A stretch of 64,000 bases of DNA from Mastigias papua (taxonomy: Eukaryota; Cnidaria; Scyphozoa; Rhizostomeae; Mastigiidae), in contig OZ025276.1 of assembly GCA_964019165.1 (NCBI GenBank), positions 11,953,028 through 12,017,027 on the forward strand, given 5' to 3'. Shown here one piece after another: positions 1 to 13,462 of the stretch. The notes beneath the pieces were generated by a model. That model worked only from the letters and a program-made list of their open reading frames with translations. It was not told where the DNA came from and did no database searches. Positions within the stretch are counted from its first letter, which is position 1, and each line of letters opens with the position of its first letter. Made by a program: the position numbers and the translations under genes.

Positions 1-1447
1 CAGGTCTACGTAATAAAAAAAGTATACTAAACGGTCCCATATTTCTCCAAAAGAGGGCCACTTCTATCTTTTTCAGAAAAGGGGCAGCGGCGTAGACTTC
101 AGGAGCCACACTGTTGTTGTGCTCCTGTTTCATAGCTCTGACCTGACCAAAGAGCCTTTTCTCAGATACTTCGAGCAATCCTGTGTCATCTATTCAAAGA
201 TATTCTCTTACTTGGGTCTCTTTTGTGACAACTGAGGTGCATCAACAATGGGGTGTGAGGTGAGGTATGTGATATGCCACACCCCAGACAAGAAGTCTAT
301 CAACAAGCCAGCAAGTGTGCCATTTCTGTTTGATTGTTTTAATTTTTTGTATTTCAGGAGGCCAAGAAGAGGAATTACAATTAGTTGGTGTCATTTATGT
401 TTCATACAATTTATCAATTTGCGAACCACTTGAAGACACAATGCCTACAACTCTGTGAATAGATATTCTTTAATCATGATAAACACATGCGTGTTTACTG
501 ACGGATTGTAGGTTCTACATCCACTCAAAAGGAAATGTATAGGGGTGGCCCTGGTTGTACCATAAGATTACGCTATTATATGGCCTCCAATTTATGCCCT
601 CACCATCTTCATTGCCAGTTCTGGGATAACGACTGAAAGAGCTTGACGGATGCAAAATCCAACTCCATTCATGTTTTTTAAATTCTTCAGTTTGCATTGA
701 CAAAGAGGTTTGCGTTTTGAAGGTCCACACCACCAGTAATCACCAATCCGGAATAGAAAGTGGGTGACAATAAACGGGGGGTGTTGGAAAAAGTGTGAAA
801 GTAGATAAGTGGGTGGGTTGGAAAAACGTCTGAAAGTAGATAAACGGGGGTGGAGGGGTGGAAAAAGCTCCAAGGTGAATTGTCTGTGGGGTGGGATGTT
901 ATAGATGGAGGTGGAGAGAAAGAACTTGTTACATTTATTACATATTTCTAGCATACTAAAAATGTGTCTATAACCGTCGTTCATTATGTCGTCATGATTG
1001 GCACAACTGCCAGCTGCGTTTTCAGTGCTTATTGCAGCAATTACTCATTTCACGCTAGCATTTGTCCAGCAAAACGAACATTCACAACGAGTTACTTTCG
1101 CCGGATAATTCTTTTGGTTTGGTTTGGAAAAGTTCCTCTTGGCGAAAAATTAATAAGCGGGGGATTGCAATACGAATGTCCTGGTATGCATTTTTGAAAA
1201 AATAAATAATCGGGGGGATGTCTATTCCGGACTGGAGAGTAGTAATGTTTAGAAACTATGGATTGAAAATTGCCTTGGTCCTTGCCCATCAGACAAGTTG
1301 GTCCGCTTAGAACCAACTCTATACTGTAGCCCTTGCCACACAATTACCATTTCAATATGTTATTCCTTTAGTTCTTTGGTCTGAGGTCCCCTTTGGCGTT
1401 TCATTCCCGTGCAACTACGACTCATTTACTAGCCATTGCATTTCTAG
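1..1447. other. Upstream/intron sequence of Hint gene copy 1, no gene seen
   Basis: No convincing exon or RNA gene is visible. Positions 760-900 hold G-rich short direct repeats (a motif containing gaaagtagataa occurs twice). The last ~60 bases, including ctttggcgtttcattccc and the acceptor ending tttctag at 1447, match the sequence before the equivalent exon of copy 2 (about 56085-56134). This stretch is therefore probably the 3' end of a long intron, and the duplication border lies near 1390. The 5' exons of copy 1 should be further left, outside the window. Confidence 0.5.
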
Positions 1448-4400
1448 GTTAATGACCACAATTACAATGGGTCAGTGAATGGGAGCCAAGCAGAAAGCAA
1501 GTGGCATGACTTGGTTAATGGAGAAAGTGGAAGAGAGCTAGGAAATTCATTACTTACCCAAGATCTAATCGATCACAATGGTTTCGGGTTCTACTTGGAG
1601 GATCCGAACAAATGGCTGCCGATGCTTGAAAGTCTCTTTCAGGATGAAGTCTATATCATTGGAACAGTTGTTAAAGAACTATCCATGAATGTGAACCTTC
1701 CAGGAAAGATGAAGTTCTTCATATTGCAAGCCCTTGGCTCAACAAAGATTGATGTAATTGCTGACAAATGGATTGAATGCAGCAGCAAAGATATCGTGCA
1801 ACCCTGCCTTGATTTCATCAGAGTCGATAATCACATGGACTTCATAAGGGCATGGCTTGATGATGATCCATATTACAATGATGTTCGAAATGCATGCAAT
1901 TATGACACACCAGACTATGGTAGAAATTATATCACTCATTTCTTTGGGAAAGCTGTAATAAAATGGCTAGATAATGGGTCAGTTGGTCCAAAGCAATATG
2001 ATATTTCTGTGGATATATCAGATGTAAATTGGACATATACTGAATATCCAGGTGGATGCTTTCTTGCAGGCACTGTTGTAACAAGTGAAGATGGGAATGA
2101 TGTCTGTATCGAAGATCTACAGGAGAGAGATCTGATTCTAGGAAGAGCTGGAAATGTTGGTGTGATATCTAGTGAGAAAGCAGGAGTTACATTGACTACT
2201 CCTACGCCTGCATTTGGTTTCAATGATGATGAGCCATTCTTTCTTTCAAGTCATCCATTCTGGTCACAAGATGGATGGAGAGCAATAAATCCTATAATAG
2301 CACGGGATGAGAATGATTGGCTAGATATTGGACCACTAAAGGTGGGAGACTATGTGTGCAAAGCAAAGAGCATAAATGGCCAAGACATCGAGTATGAGTG
2401 GGTGAAGATAGAAAGGTTTAGCATAAAAGTATATCCAGCTGGCACACGATTCTATGGAATCCATACACGAGAAGGTCCAAGATCATATCATGCCAATAAA
2501 TACCTTGTAATGCAGAACTATCCTGAGATAACAATACAAAGAGTTGCTGATCGAATGGCCAAACTAGATAAAAAGACTCAGCAAGCTGTTCAAAAGGAGC
2601 TGGATCGAATCAAGCCAACACTTAAGAATGTGTTAGGAGAGGCTGCAGCTGAAGCGGTGTCATCGTTGGCTAGTAAACGACTTCTTAGGCAGTTGACAAA
2701 GTCTCAAAAACCTAAGAAGAAAGCAGTGCACTCAAAAGATTTCACATTACCACCACTGGCATTGAAATACAACACTAGCAATGTGTCATATGGTACATAT
2801 AAGATGCCAACATCAATATTGGTCCACAGAAGACAACTATACGTTGACAAGAAGTTTGTGAAAGAGATGTTGATTTCTAGTGAAAGAGAAGTAAGTTGGT
2901 GCAGAAGAGTTGAAGATGGACTATGGGAGCATGGATGTTTAAAAGTGTATGACAACAACATGGCTGGATCAGGGTTCATTGCATTGACTAAGAATAAGAG
3001 TGATGAAGACGCTCTTCTCTATTCAGAATTGAAGGCCCACTACAAGGTTGATATATATAAATGCTACAAGAGCAAGGAAGAAATCGACCCTTCTCCAGAT
3101 GATGATGATGGAATGAAGAGGAATGCCCAATTGCCAGGAAGCTCATTGACTTGGGAGGAGTGTGGAGGATTTGAAATGGGATTAAAGTTTGATCCTGACA
3201 TGCAGGTTTGGGCAGCCATTAAAATTGGAAAAGTAACCGACTTTGATGATTTAGGTGGTTGCATAAAACTTGATGACGACAAAGGTGGGAATTTGACTGT
3301 TGATATCTCAGTTCCTCCTAAATTTGCGAAATACACTGAGCACATCAAATTGTTTGGTACATTTGACCCGTTTTACAAGAGCTTTAATGGTTACTGCACA
3401 GCGTATAATTCAAAAGCTCCTGATTATCGTGGTGAAACATATGGATGGAAGGGAGAATATGATACATGGAAAGAATTTGATGATGATGAATTGGAGAAAG
3501 CAAGACAAGAGCTTCTGAAAAGCAAAATTCACAGCAAAGCAGCCATTGGCCTCTCTACTTGTGATGGTAAAAGATCAATGGACAAAAGCCAATCTCTAGG
3601 ACTCTCTAAAATGGTGTTGCTTCTTAAGGACAAGTTGAAGAAGAACCTTTCCTTGGATGATTTGTTTACACTAACTCCACCTGATCCAACAGAGCTTCAT
3701 AATAGAACATTTGCCCTAATGGAGAAGTGCATGAAATTTGAAATGGCTGATGAAGACAGAGATGCAGTGCTAGGAGAGTCAAAGCCAATTCTGTCTGGCC
3801 CTGAACAGGCTGTAGCTGATGCTCATAAAGAATTTATTGGAGTTAAGTTTGCTCATTGTTACTTAATGAATGCACTAGGCCATCAAAAAACTTTTTATGA
3901 TAGGATAACAGACACACAGAGAAACCAGTTGCTGTACTTCTTTGCAGGGAATGAGAAAGATAACTGTATGTCTATGGATCAAGACTATCGAGCATCAAAC
4001 AATGATCTGGCAAGGCTGGCATTTATTGGGTTGTGCCCACGTGTTCAAGAGTATATTGATGATGATGGTCCTGGATGGGCACAACAGCTCTATAACTACA
4101 TAACAACACCAGACAAACTTATTCAATTTGCAATGATAACCGAGATTGATCAGGACTGTGCAAAGATACAGAAGCAGGCGATGGTGCTGTACTGCCTTGA
4201 ACCTGATAAAGATCTTGGCAAGGATTTCTACAATAAAGTAATGATGGTAAAGTTACAATCCAATTTTGATTACTTCAATGGCAGTGATGAATGTGCTAAG
4301 GATATGATTGATATTATTGGAGACATACTGGAGATTCTTGTACAGAAGATACTTGCTGGTGATGACAAAGAGCTTGTTGGTCAAATTGTAGAACAATGCC

Positions 4401-4886
4401 AGAAGGAATTGAAAGAGCTTCAGGACGAATTGGGTGCATATGGTAAAGACATGATGGCGGTAATGGTGGACTTCGTTACCCAAGTAATTCAAAATGCTGG
4501 TTTTAAAGGTGATTTCTGGGACAGATACTTTGCCGCTGGGAAGGATATCCTTGAGAAATTGCCAGTAAAGATTGTTGGCAAGGCACTTAAGTGGATATGT
4601 GGTCTTGCTATATCTGGACTAGGATTTTTTTTCACTGCCAAAGCATTCATAAATTTTGGTACGCTGACACCAGATCAGAGGGCAGCTGTAATTTTAGATT
4701 CAGCTAGCGCTGCACTCAGTCTGGTCAACAAAGGAGGAACACTCTTGTTAGATAAATTCAAGGAGTGCTTCAACAAAGGTGAAGGTGATTTCAAATTTGC
4801 AATGATGTATTCTGATGCAGAGACATCTGGTGTTACTATTGTGAGATTAAGTACATTGACAGAATCTGCTGGTAGTGCAGCAGCAG
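1448..4886 (+). CDS. Hint-domain protein copy 1, large internal exon
   Basis: This 3439-base exon encodes about 1146 residues. It follows acceptor tttctag (1445-1447) and ends at donor gtgagt (4887). An in-frame TAG straddles the acceptor and no ATG lies in frame near the 5' end, so this is an internal exon and the GTG at 1475 is not a start. Counting from 1475, residues 195-348 form a Hint domain: Cys195 in GGCFLAGTVV, His260 in LSSHPFWSQDGW, two GD-type turns (IEDLQERD, LKVGDYV), His339 in SYHAN, and a closing Gln-Asn at 347-348. There is no homing endonuclease insert. Before Hint lie about 200 unassigned residues; after it come a charged helical stretch (~355-420) with a KKK-rich spot, acidic runs (PDDDDG), and a first hydrophobic segment near residues 1033-1062. 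I recognise only the Hint domain. The sequence matches copy 2 at about 94% over the first 195 residues by eye. Confidence 0.85.
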
Positions 4887-5613
4887 GTGAGTGTTGTGTT
4901 GTTTGTAAACTTGATCCGACAGTGTTTGTCATGTTGCTTCATGGTCTTTCTGTCACTTGCATGTGAAAGAGAATATCCATAATTGCAATGTATACAAGTT
5001 GCAGTTGATATGTTTATGTATACCTCGATAGTTATCTTGAAGTTGGCTATTTGGAATGGAGTGGCTAGTAGCTTTTTGTGTCGAGGTGCATGCTACTAGG
5101 CTTGTTACTTCTTGTTAGGTTATAGGAGATGAGTCTGTAGCATTAGTGATGAAGACTTCATAGGCCCCTGTTATCATTTGACCATTAATTAGCAGTAGTG
5201 CCACAAAAGTTATGTATTATTGCTGAATATCTCGGTTTTCCTTATAAATTTATTTGTGCATTGTTACAATCATTTCTTTTGTGTGTACGTACAATTATTA
5301 TAGTGATAGTTAACAAGTGAGCTGACATAGATGAGCTAAAATTTGGTATAATGAATGGTTTCCTCCCTAATAGTTGTAATAAGCGGTATAATTTGTGACT
5401 AGTTTTGATGACCTACGGCCAGTAAAGCATGAATGTGGATAAAACATGAATGTGGATAAAGCATGAATGTGGATGTGCAACTCACCCGATTGAGCATGAT
5501 CTACATTTATTGTAGGCCCTTTTCTGACGTCGTATATCTTTAAAACGTCGTTTGTTATAGTATGTTTTGCCACGTGATATTTATCATCCTCTTATTATTA
5601 CCTTTACTCGAAG
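4887..5613 (+). other. Intron of Hint gene copy 1 (727 bp)
   Basis: The donor gtgagt at 4887 and the acceptor ending ctcgaag at 5613 join a phase-1 exon end to an exon starting with two bases of a split Gly codon. Parts align with the matching intron of copy 2 (59574-60279), for example the blocks around 5015-5070 and 59700-59745, so the intron predates the duplication. A short near-perfect direct repeat (catgaatgtggat) occurs three times at about 5428-5475. Confidence 0.75.
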
Positions 5614-5843
5614 GTGAAACGGTAACCCTGGAGCAAGCAATTGCACAGTCTATGGAGGGTGCTGCTGGAGATATTGCCGTAGTTGAAACGAGGTGGTCAA
5701 GAGCTTTCAAATATATTGGGAATATGGCAAAGATTACTGGGATTATGGCATCATTTGCTGGGGCAATTGCCACTGGCTTACAGTTATTCCGTGATATCAA
5801 GAAGGGTGCACCACCAGCACAAATTGCATTTGAGGCTATTGAG
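5614..5843 (+). CDS. Hint-domain protein copy 1, penultimate exon
   Basis: This 230-base exon (two bases to finish a split Gly codon, then 76 codons) starts after the pyrimidine-rich acceptor ending cgaag and ends at donor gtgtgt (5844). It encodes a segment beginning GETVTLEQAIA and containing the second hydrophobic stretch (ITGIMASFAGAIATGLQLF). An ATG at 5562 would give a signal-peptide-like start, but those residues are the translated polypyrimidine tract. The splice phase matches the exon ending at 4886 exactly, and the same arrangement occurs in copy 2. Eight of 76 residues differ from copy 2. Confidence 0.8.
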
Positions 5844-6568
<725 letters not shown>

Positions 6569-6829
6569 ACTGCTTCATTTGCAATGGTTGGATTTTGCGA
6601 GGTGTTGTCACTGATGATTGAATGCCAAGCGCTACCAATCGTGGGACAAGTGTGTGCTGTCATCGGATTGGTCGTTTCAATAATCTTATTGTTCATACAT
6701 AAGCCACCAGACAAGAGAACACCAGCTGAGAAATACTGTGACGAGAGAGGTGGACCATACATTGACAAATTGGTTGTTCCTACTAAAGACTGGCTTGATA
6801 AGTATCACAAGCAGCACCCTGACGAATGA
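6569..6829 (+). CDS. Hint-domain protein copy 1, terminal exon
   Basis: This 261-base exon (86 codons plus TGA) starts in phase 0 after acceptor ctctcag and ends at the stop at 6827-6829. It encodes the third hydrophobic segment (IVGQVCAVIGLVVSIILLF) and then a hydrophilic tail with KPPDKRTPAEKYCDERGGPY, ending HKQHPDE. Thirteen of 86 residues differ from copy 2, several changing Lys to Asp, Asn or Gln, so the tails differ in charge. Together with the preceding segments it suggests a C-terminal membrane-associated module; no known domain was recognised. Confidence 0.85.
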   Translation, partial: TASFAMVGFCEVLSLMIECQALPIVGQVCAVIGLVVSIILLFIHKPPDKRTPAEKYCDERGGPYIDKLVVPTKDWLDKYHKQHPDE

Positions 6830-7690
6830 AGGTGAAGAGAGAACTATTGACTTTACTAAATGCTGATCTTTAAGAGATAGCTGACATATCTTTACAATGT
6901 TAATTTGCTATACTTGCTGTTATTTACAGAGTGAACCTGGGACGATTTTACTGTTAGTCAAAATGGTCCTATAAAATAGAAAATTATCGTAATGATATTT
7001 ATATCTACGTATATGATGCCTTGACCTGTAATGATATTTCGCTTATTGCAAGGTCGTCATAGAGAGTTTATCAGTGCCTGTGAAGTGACGATCAACTGCT
7101 GATTGCTCAAAACACTTGCAGATGACATTCGTTTTAATTGGTTGATTATTTCTTTGCATTGTATCTTTTTTGTGTAAGTGCATCATCCGGGCATTTGACA
7201 TCGTTGGATTGGGCCAGCCCCAGGTGATGTCATATGTCATCTTTTGTTTTATGCCACTCACATTCTTATAGTTTATATAGTTGTACTTTATTTTGGAATT
7301 GATGATTACAACATTATTATAGACAGCTAGTCATTGTGTGATATTTGTTTTGCGCATTGACCTTAATGTGTTACTACTTGAAGAGGTGTTTCCAAAGGAG
7401 CGACCAATCATACACAAGAGCGAAAATATACAGTATATAGTTACGAGGAGGTCGTATATCTGATTGAGCCACCGTTTACACTGTATTGGATCACATTTTG
7501 AACCGCTACAGAATCCTGCTCCATGCAGTTACGTTTACAACGTACAACAGTGCTTTACTTTCGCAGCATATAAAAACATTTTAACGGCTGGCCGAACATG
7601 TTTTGTACTGGGTCGCTTCAGTGTATATGTAGCGGGTGGAAGTGTAATCAAATGCAGTTTAAACGGAGTTTGAATGCACTGGTTTGTGAT
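6830..7690. other. 3' flank of copy 1, shared with copy 2
   Basis: No gene is seen. Blocks such as aagagatagctgacatatct (6870-6890) and gggccagccccag (around 7212) recur in the same order after copy 2 (about 61151 and 61750). The segmental duplication therefore extends to roughly 7410. No AATAAA polyadenylation signal was found close to the stop codon. Confidence 0.65.
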
Positions 7691-7865
7691 TCAGACCAGC
7701 AACTACGAGATGGGTCCTTGGGTCTAGACCCCCTGCTCTTTTCCTCAAAAAGAAAAGAGCATCCTTTTTCTCGGAGAATTTTGAAATTGTTTATTGGATT
7801 TTTCTTTAGTCGACCGGCTTATAATCGTTGTATGTGAAAGTGATGAAATCCTGAAGCGTCACAAC
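7690..7865 (+). repeat. Dispersed repeat, copy also at 40155-40310
   Basis: A block with 'gggtccttgggt', 'ccccctgctcttttcctcaaaaag' style sequence and a downstream 'catgtgaaag' region resembles 40155-40310 in the same order and orientation. It is diverged, without clear inverted ends or coding content. Family unknown. Confidence 0.5.
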
Positions 7866-8099
7866 TGAGCAGCATAAGTACATTAGCTAACTATTTAGTA
7901 TATTTCACTGAAACTGAACATATAAAGATACAAATTTATAGCGTGTTTACCCTGTTCTAGAAGTTAATTACTAAATGCATCAGTGTAGTTTAACATACAA
8001 GCTATATTAAAAAGAGAAAAATTATAATAATACTGCAAAACTGATCTTCTGAGTTATTACTTAAAATAGTTTGTGAGAGGACAGTATTGCTGCTGTTTG

Positions 8100-8430
8100 C
8101 TTTGAATTCAAGCCGATTTCAACTATCAAAGTGAATGCGACGGAAATGACATTGGGGCTGATTATATGAGAGACTCAGTCCCCTGCTCCAGTCATCTCTT
8201 TGTAAAACTAAGTTTGCAATTACATGAGAAAATTCCAGCCCGGGCTAGACTTTTAGCCCTCCTTCAGCTAGGCGGACTGGAATTTCCAGCCCGGTTGAAG
8301 GTGATGAAAATTGTCATGTAATCGCAATTTTTGTCAAGCCCGGGCTTAGAATGAAAGTTGACGCAGACGCATTTTGTGTATAGTCCTGGCAGTAATAGAC
8401 TAGCACGAATTTTAAAAGCTTTAATTAGCT
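8100..8430 (+). repeat. Dispersed repeat, second copy at 48110-48430
   Basis: Shared words in the same order include catctctttgtaaaa, gagaaaattccagcccgggct, ttcagctag.cgg, ggttgaaggtgat, gtcatgta and gcattttgtgt. The two copies lie about 40 kb apart in direct orientation. No reading frame is conserved. It is likely a non-autonomous transposon family. Confidence 0.7.
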
Positions 8431-8559
8431 CCTCTGTTATTGGAGTGATTTTCTGGTGGTCGAAAACTTGAGGGGTTTTCTCTATAAATGATAGCCATTA
8501 TGTATTGTAGGGAGAACAACCAGTAAGTTTACAATACATTCATATTTCAAGAACTGGCG

Positions 8560-8700
8560 GGAACCACTGTAGTCCATGTTTTGTCCGGCTTTTTTGTGGT
8601 GGGAGCCACGGTGAGCAACTTGTTCGGTTCACATTCTAGCTCTCTACCAATCAGAACTTCGCATTTACATCCAAGTTTTGGCGCGAGGCGTGATCAACTT
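8560..8700 (+). promoter_or_regulatory. Possible promoter with CCAAT boxes and an E2F-like site
   Basis: The sequence has CCAAT in ctaccaatcag (about 8644) and again in ctaccaatcat (about 8722), with ttttggcgcgagg (8676-8688), which fits the E2F consensus TTTSGCGC, between them. This is the arrangement seen upstream of some cell-cycle genes. It precedes a short ATG frame at 8878. No transcript evidence is available, and chance occurrence is possible. Confidence 0.25.
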
Positions 8701-8877
8701 TACAATTTCAAATGTTGCTCCTCTACCAATCATAAGCTCAAATGAAGTAACTAAAGTTCTGGTACGAGCCACGGTAGTATTTTCAACAGTAAAATATCAT
8801 GAAGTAAGAAACTACGGACTGACCGGAATAAATCTTAAAACGAGGTTCACTGCAGCAGGGTTTCAGAATGTTGTAAA

Positions 8878-9111
8878 ATGGCTGCTCGTTGTAACTCAGA
8901 TATTGTACCAGATATTTCTGAAGCGCTATGCAACAGCTGCAAACCACCTGGGAACAAGAATTGTCAATATAAGTTGTTTCCTATTGTACACGATGATTGA
9001 CTTAATTTTGACACCACAGTTGGCCGGATCTAGAAGAGTGTCATTTCTCAATGCCCCAGCAGTTCCAAGAGTGTTGAATATGTTAAGATCGGAAAATCAC
9101 AAGCCTGTCAA
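8878..9111 (+). CDS. Possible 5' exons of an unrecognised gene
   Basis: An ATG at 8878 opens a 40-codon frame (MAARCNSDIVPDI...). Just after it, acceptor-like ttgacaccacag (to 9019) and donor-like gtatgt (9112) bracket a 92-base segment open in one frame (LAGSRRVSFLNAP...). A weak donor near 8972 would be needed to join them. I recognise no domain. Support is limited to splice-like sites and the promoter-like sequence upstream, so this is a low-confidence lead. Confidence 0.2.
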
Positions 9112-9129
9112 GTATGTGTTACGATTCTG

Positions 9130-10409
9130 TTTTCTTTAATATGTTCATCCTTACTAATGTCCGCTAATTTGAACAACACTGTTAATCGCTCTAAGGTTTG
9201 ATGCCCAAGCCTCTCATTGGCAATTTTGTTTATGTCTTTGGTATTGCCAGCAATTATTACTTCACCCTAGTTTTATCCAAATGAGCTTCAATCTAAGCAA
9301 TATCTTAATGATTATAAACAAAATACATCAGAAACTTTTGGAAATAAGTATATCCTCAAACAATATTGATGGATATCTGCTTTTGAGTGTAATATCTGAT
9401 ATGGTTTCTTAGCATTATGGTATGTTCAGTTATACACCCAGTGCAGAAAGCTACTTCCTTTGATAGCATCTTCACAATAGATTAAATAGTAAGAAGGATG
9501 TACTAAATTACATAAAGTATATAACTTTGATTTTCCAATGTATTTGACTCTTGTGACTCACTTGAGGTGTAGCTCGATCCTACAGTTAAATGCTCTAATG
9601 GTGTTTTGTATACTTTTATTATTTGATTTTGAAAAATTACTTTGCTACTATCTCAACTCTCAGTGCCATTGTTAATACAAAAGTATGTTTAAATTTCTTT
9701 GTGCTAACTTAAATAGTGCTATGTTTTCCAATTCAATTTTTGGAAGATTGCATTTCTGGGCTTATCTATTTAGAAATAATTTAGAAGTAGTGTCTCATTG
9801 CAACTCAGGTTGCAGCATTATTATTGCAAAATCTGTGTATAGTGTTTAATTGGGTCTTGTACCTTTGTAGTATGCTGCTATTCATCAGTACCTATTAGCT
9901 TCTTATCTATAGAACTATGGCAGATGTTAATTGCCTAATTGCTTATAATGCAACTTCTGTTGCAGTGGTTGGCCATGAAAATTGCTCACTTTGTTAAGAT
10001 GTCATACAGGCACCAATCTACAATTCATCCTTTTAATCTAAATATCTAGTTATTGAACAGCAACACAGAGCTGATTGTAATAGCAGCTTGACAGATGCAT
10101 TTGCTATTACCTTAAAAACATAAGTTAGAAACTAAAGCTGATGAATATTATTCTGATCAAGGTTATTTTAAACTTGTACTTATCAATACTCCAATGTTAG
10201 ATTTAGCATACAATGAGACTAAAAGTATTTACATTAAAAGGTACTGTTGCTGCTATTTTCCTGCCCAGTCATACATCTGTGAATTTAAGGAAAAATAATG
10301 ACAATCTTAGTATCACAGTTTGTTCTGCTGTCCTTTCAAATAAATACATAAATGGATAAATGTATATATAGGTATGTATGTATAGTTATGTATATATGTA
10401 TATATATAT

Positions 10410-10503
<94 letters not shown>

Positions 10504-12740
10504 ATAATCCTCTTCTTTGTATAATCCCAATCTACCCTGGCTTTTTTCTATTCTCTAATTCCTCTATTGGTGCTATAGAAATGTGTGTTGGTGGGTCCTA
10601 TAAGCTGCAAATGTTCGATAAGTGACATCCTTTGCTGATCCATGTTGTTGCGTATCATTATTTAACGTGCAGAGAACATGGAGGCAGAGAGAGGAGACGA
10701 TGTTGTTGACTGTACTCTGACTCTACTCTGACTGACTATACAACACAGATTACATGGATATATACAGAAATAACGTGATCTAAAATAAACTGAACTACAA
10801 CTACGTAAGCAAGTTAGGGGAAGGGCTGGTTAGGTGTGAAGTAGAGATGAATAGAAGTAGACAAAAGAGATGGCAAGATGATGTGACGTAGTAGTTGTTT
10901 GTTTGTGTTACATTGGAGGTGTGAATAAATGACTGGCGAGATTTGCGGATGAATGTGAATGAATGGATGAGAAGGAAAAATGCAATTGGATAAGAAATGG
11001 CCTAAGTTACAATGTTTACATTTCACTACAATGCATAGTTCTACCTGCAAACTATGTCAAATGAATAATCAGAGATACAATAGATGGCTCTCTGCATTTT
11101 ACATCACCTGTTGAATATTTTATCAAGTGAGTGAATATGTGAACAGAATCGAATAATCAAGGAGTATATCAAGACATAACATTTGTACTACTAGATATGC
11201 ATGCTAGAATCATGAGGTTAACTTATGACTGGAAGTATAAAAATAGTTCAACATAGCACAGCAATGATAATAATAATAGTCATGGGTTCATTCTCAGTTC
11301 TCAATATAACCTGGTGACCCGCATTTTACAGCTGCAGAATTGTATCTAATACATGCTTCTTTTATAAGAAGGTTTTAGACACTTTCTTATTTTTTCATGA
11401 TTTCAGTATTAAAACTTTCTTAACAATTCCTTTGCAGGAATATTTGAGTCTTTGTGACATTTTAGTGTTACACAGACAGACAGGCACTACACATACATCA
11501 GCATTGAAATACATAGATTTTATCATGAATTCTGTACAAAGTATGCAAAAGAGATGATGTGCTTTCATGACAATTTGGAACTCCAAATGTATATCAACTT
11601 TCTTGGGTCTCAGAAATCCAGTTCTGACCTCTCTTAATTTTTTTGACAGCCAAGTACTCCTTTCTTATAAACTGCTCTCTTATAAAAATATATGTACTTC
11701 ATGCAAGCACTTTTGAAACAGGTAAAAAGCTTGAAATACTGACAACAATGCTCTTTTGCAGTGCAAATTTTAGAAAATAGGTTTATTGACTGGGCAATGT
11801 ATATGTAGAAGATCTAGCTAGTAAATTCTTTGTTATGATACCTAATGCTCTACAAAGTGTACTTTGGACCTAACATTTTTCTTTACTTACTCATAGTCTA
11901 TCTTATGAATAAATGTACAGTGGAGAGAGTGACGGACTTTGAATATTGCCCATTCTGTTATCATGGTTATGCTTTTATTATGTATTCAAAGCAAAGAGCA
12001 AGAGGAGTATGAAACTTATCTAGAGCTGCAGTTTGTTTGCTGACATAGTTTTATACTTAATTTCTGGAAGCATTTATCATAATGAAAGGAATCTTGATTC
12101 AACATAGGGGTGTGCACATTTGTTAGTGCTATAGGCTTCATTCAAAAATTTGAAATTGAAGGTTTGCCAGATACATGTTTTTTATATAAGACACAAACTT
12201 TCTCCTTTCAGCTAATATTTTGTCAAACCCAGCCTTAAATGTTTCTTAAGTGTTTGTTAACATTCTTGAAATTTCCTATAGCAACAAGGCAACTATGAGA
12301 CAGGAATTTCAATTATTAGTTTAAAACATTTAAGAGATGGATGTTGTTTGTATTTTGTTTCCAATTCAATTAAATATTTTCTTGCAAAACCAGATGTTTC
12401 AAGTTTGCTTTTAAAGCTGTGTTTCCTAATTTCAGCCTGATTTGAGCCTAATGTTTCTTATATACTCATTTCTTATGACACAATGTGTATATCAAGTGAA
12501 TTAATTGAAGGTTGTATTGCAAACCCTTAGCTATGTCACTTAGTGGTCTAAAGTAGAAAGAAGTAAATGTAATTCAATTGCAGAGTAAATAGGTAATTAA
12601 CAGATTAGCATTAATAAATATTATCTAATAGCTGATGGTTTGTTGACATTATGCTTAAAATTCTCCATATCAATCTATATTTCTTTAAATTATAAGTTTG
12701 TTAGAAATGATTTCTTCTTGTAATTTTTACGTTTTGTCTT
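9130..12740. other. Gene-free stretch with a CA/TA microsatellite
   Basis: I see no coding sequence, only AT-rich DNA. A compound microsatellite occupies 10391-10500. If the possible exons at 8.9-9.1 kb and 12.8-12.95 kb belong together, this is their intron; that link is not shown. Confidence 0.4.
10391..10500. repeat. Compound (TA)n-(CA)n-(TA)n microsatellite
   Basis: A short TA run is followed by CA repeats (about 10411-10465) and then TA repeats to 10500. Confidence 0.97.
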
Positions 12741-12767
12741 AGGAATTGTTTGCTTCAATGTACGTAA

Positions 12768-12952
12768 ATGCCAACAGCACCATCATCCTTATTGCAAATC
12801 TCCCAGATTGTGAATGTTGTTTGTATGGCAGTAATATTGGCAAAGTTCATGTCTTCAGCAGATGAAAATACACAAAAGGTTCATCAGGTGACAGCTTTGG
12901 CAAAGAGGCAAAATTTTAATGGAGAGGCTTTCATTCCAGAAAGATCTGTGAG
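12768..12952 (+). CDS. Possible exon of an unrecognised gene
   Basis: A frame open from 12768 to the strong donor gtgagt at 12953 encodes a segment ending VTALAKRQNFNGEAFIPERS. An acceptor may be tctcccag (about 12806), because a TAA precedes 12768 in frame; another frame after acceptor tgtcttag (12742) is also open for about 45 codons. The phase does not connect cleanly to the possible exons near 9 kb. No family was recognised. Confidence 0.2.
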
Positions 12953-13462
12953 TAAATACAACTTGCATGGAATGAGTATATTTTAACTTATCAGGTTCTC
13001 CATGACATCAGATCTAAAGTCATATAGCCACTTGGCATCCTCCATGTGCCAGGCCTATACTCAAATGGGATCCCTCAGGGCACATATGCCCCAAACAGCA
13101 TCTCAAAGTGGTCCTGCAGAGTGCTACATCTTTGTCATTTTTCATTTCACACTTATTGAGCATTCAGCTTGAGGAGCAATGAAAAAACCATTGTTTTGGA
13201 ATTAGAGTTTGTAGTGACATGGAGTTTTTAACCAGTAAACACCTAATTAAATAACTCACAGATCAACTTTAACAAAACGACAATGGATTTTATCTTACAA
13301 GATATGTTTCGACTGAATCCAGAATCATATTTAGTTATAAGATATGCATATTGCATGTGCTAAAGGGTTTAAAGACAAGTAATTACTCCCTAGGGGTCTT
13401 ACAACAATTACTTGTCCCTAGGGGAGTAACTATTTGTCTTTGTAACCTTTCGTACATGTAAT

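Noticed and set aside
741..1238. MITE with inverted ends (ccggaatag / ctattccgg)
   Set aside because: Only about 12 matching bases and no supporting second copy.
1475..4966. Treating the long frame as a complete single-exon gene starting at 1475 and ending at 4966
   Set aside because: 1475 is a GTG, the frame starts at an acceptor with TAG in frame, and the last residues after 4886 are intron: they diverge completely from copy 2, which stops at a different place.
5562..5613. Signal peptide (MFCHVIFIILLLL) at the start of a separate small gene
   Set aside because: The hydrophobic residues are the translated polypyrimidine tract of an acceptor; phase matches the preceding exon exactly and the same is true in copy 2.
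8678..9139. 153-codon ORF as a gene
   Set aside because: Starts at TTG and overlaps a promoter-like region; only a 3' part between splice-like sites is kept as a tentative exon.
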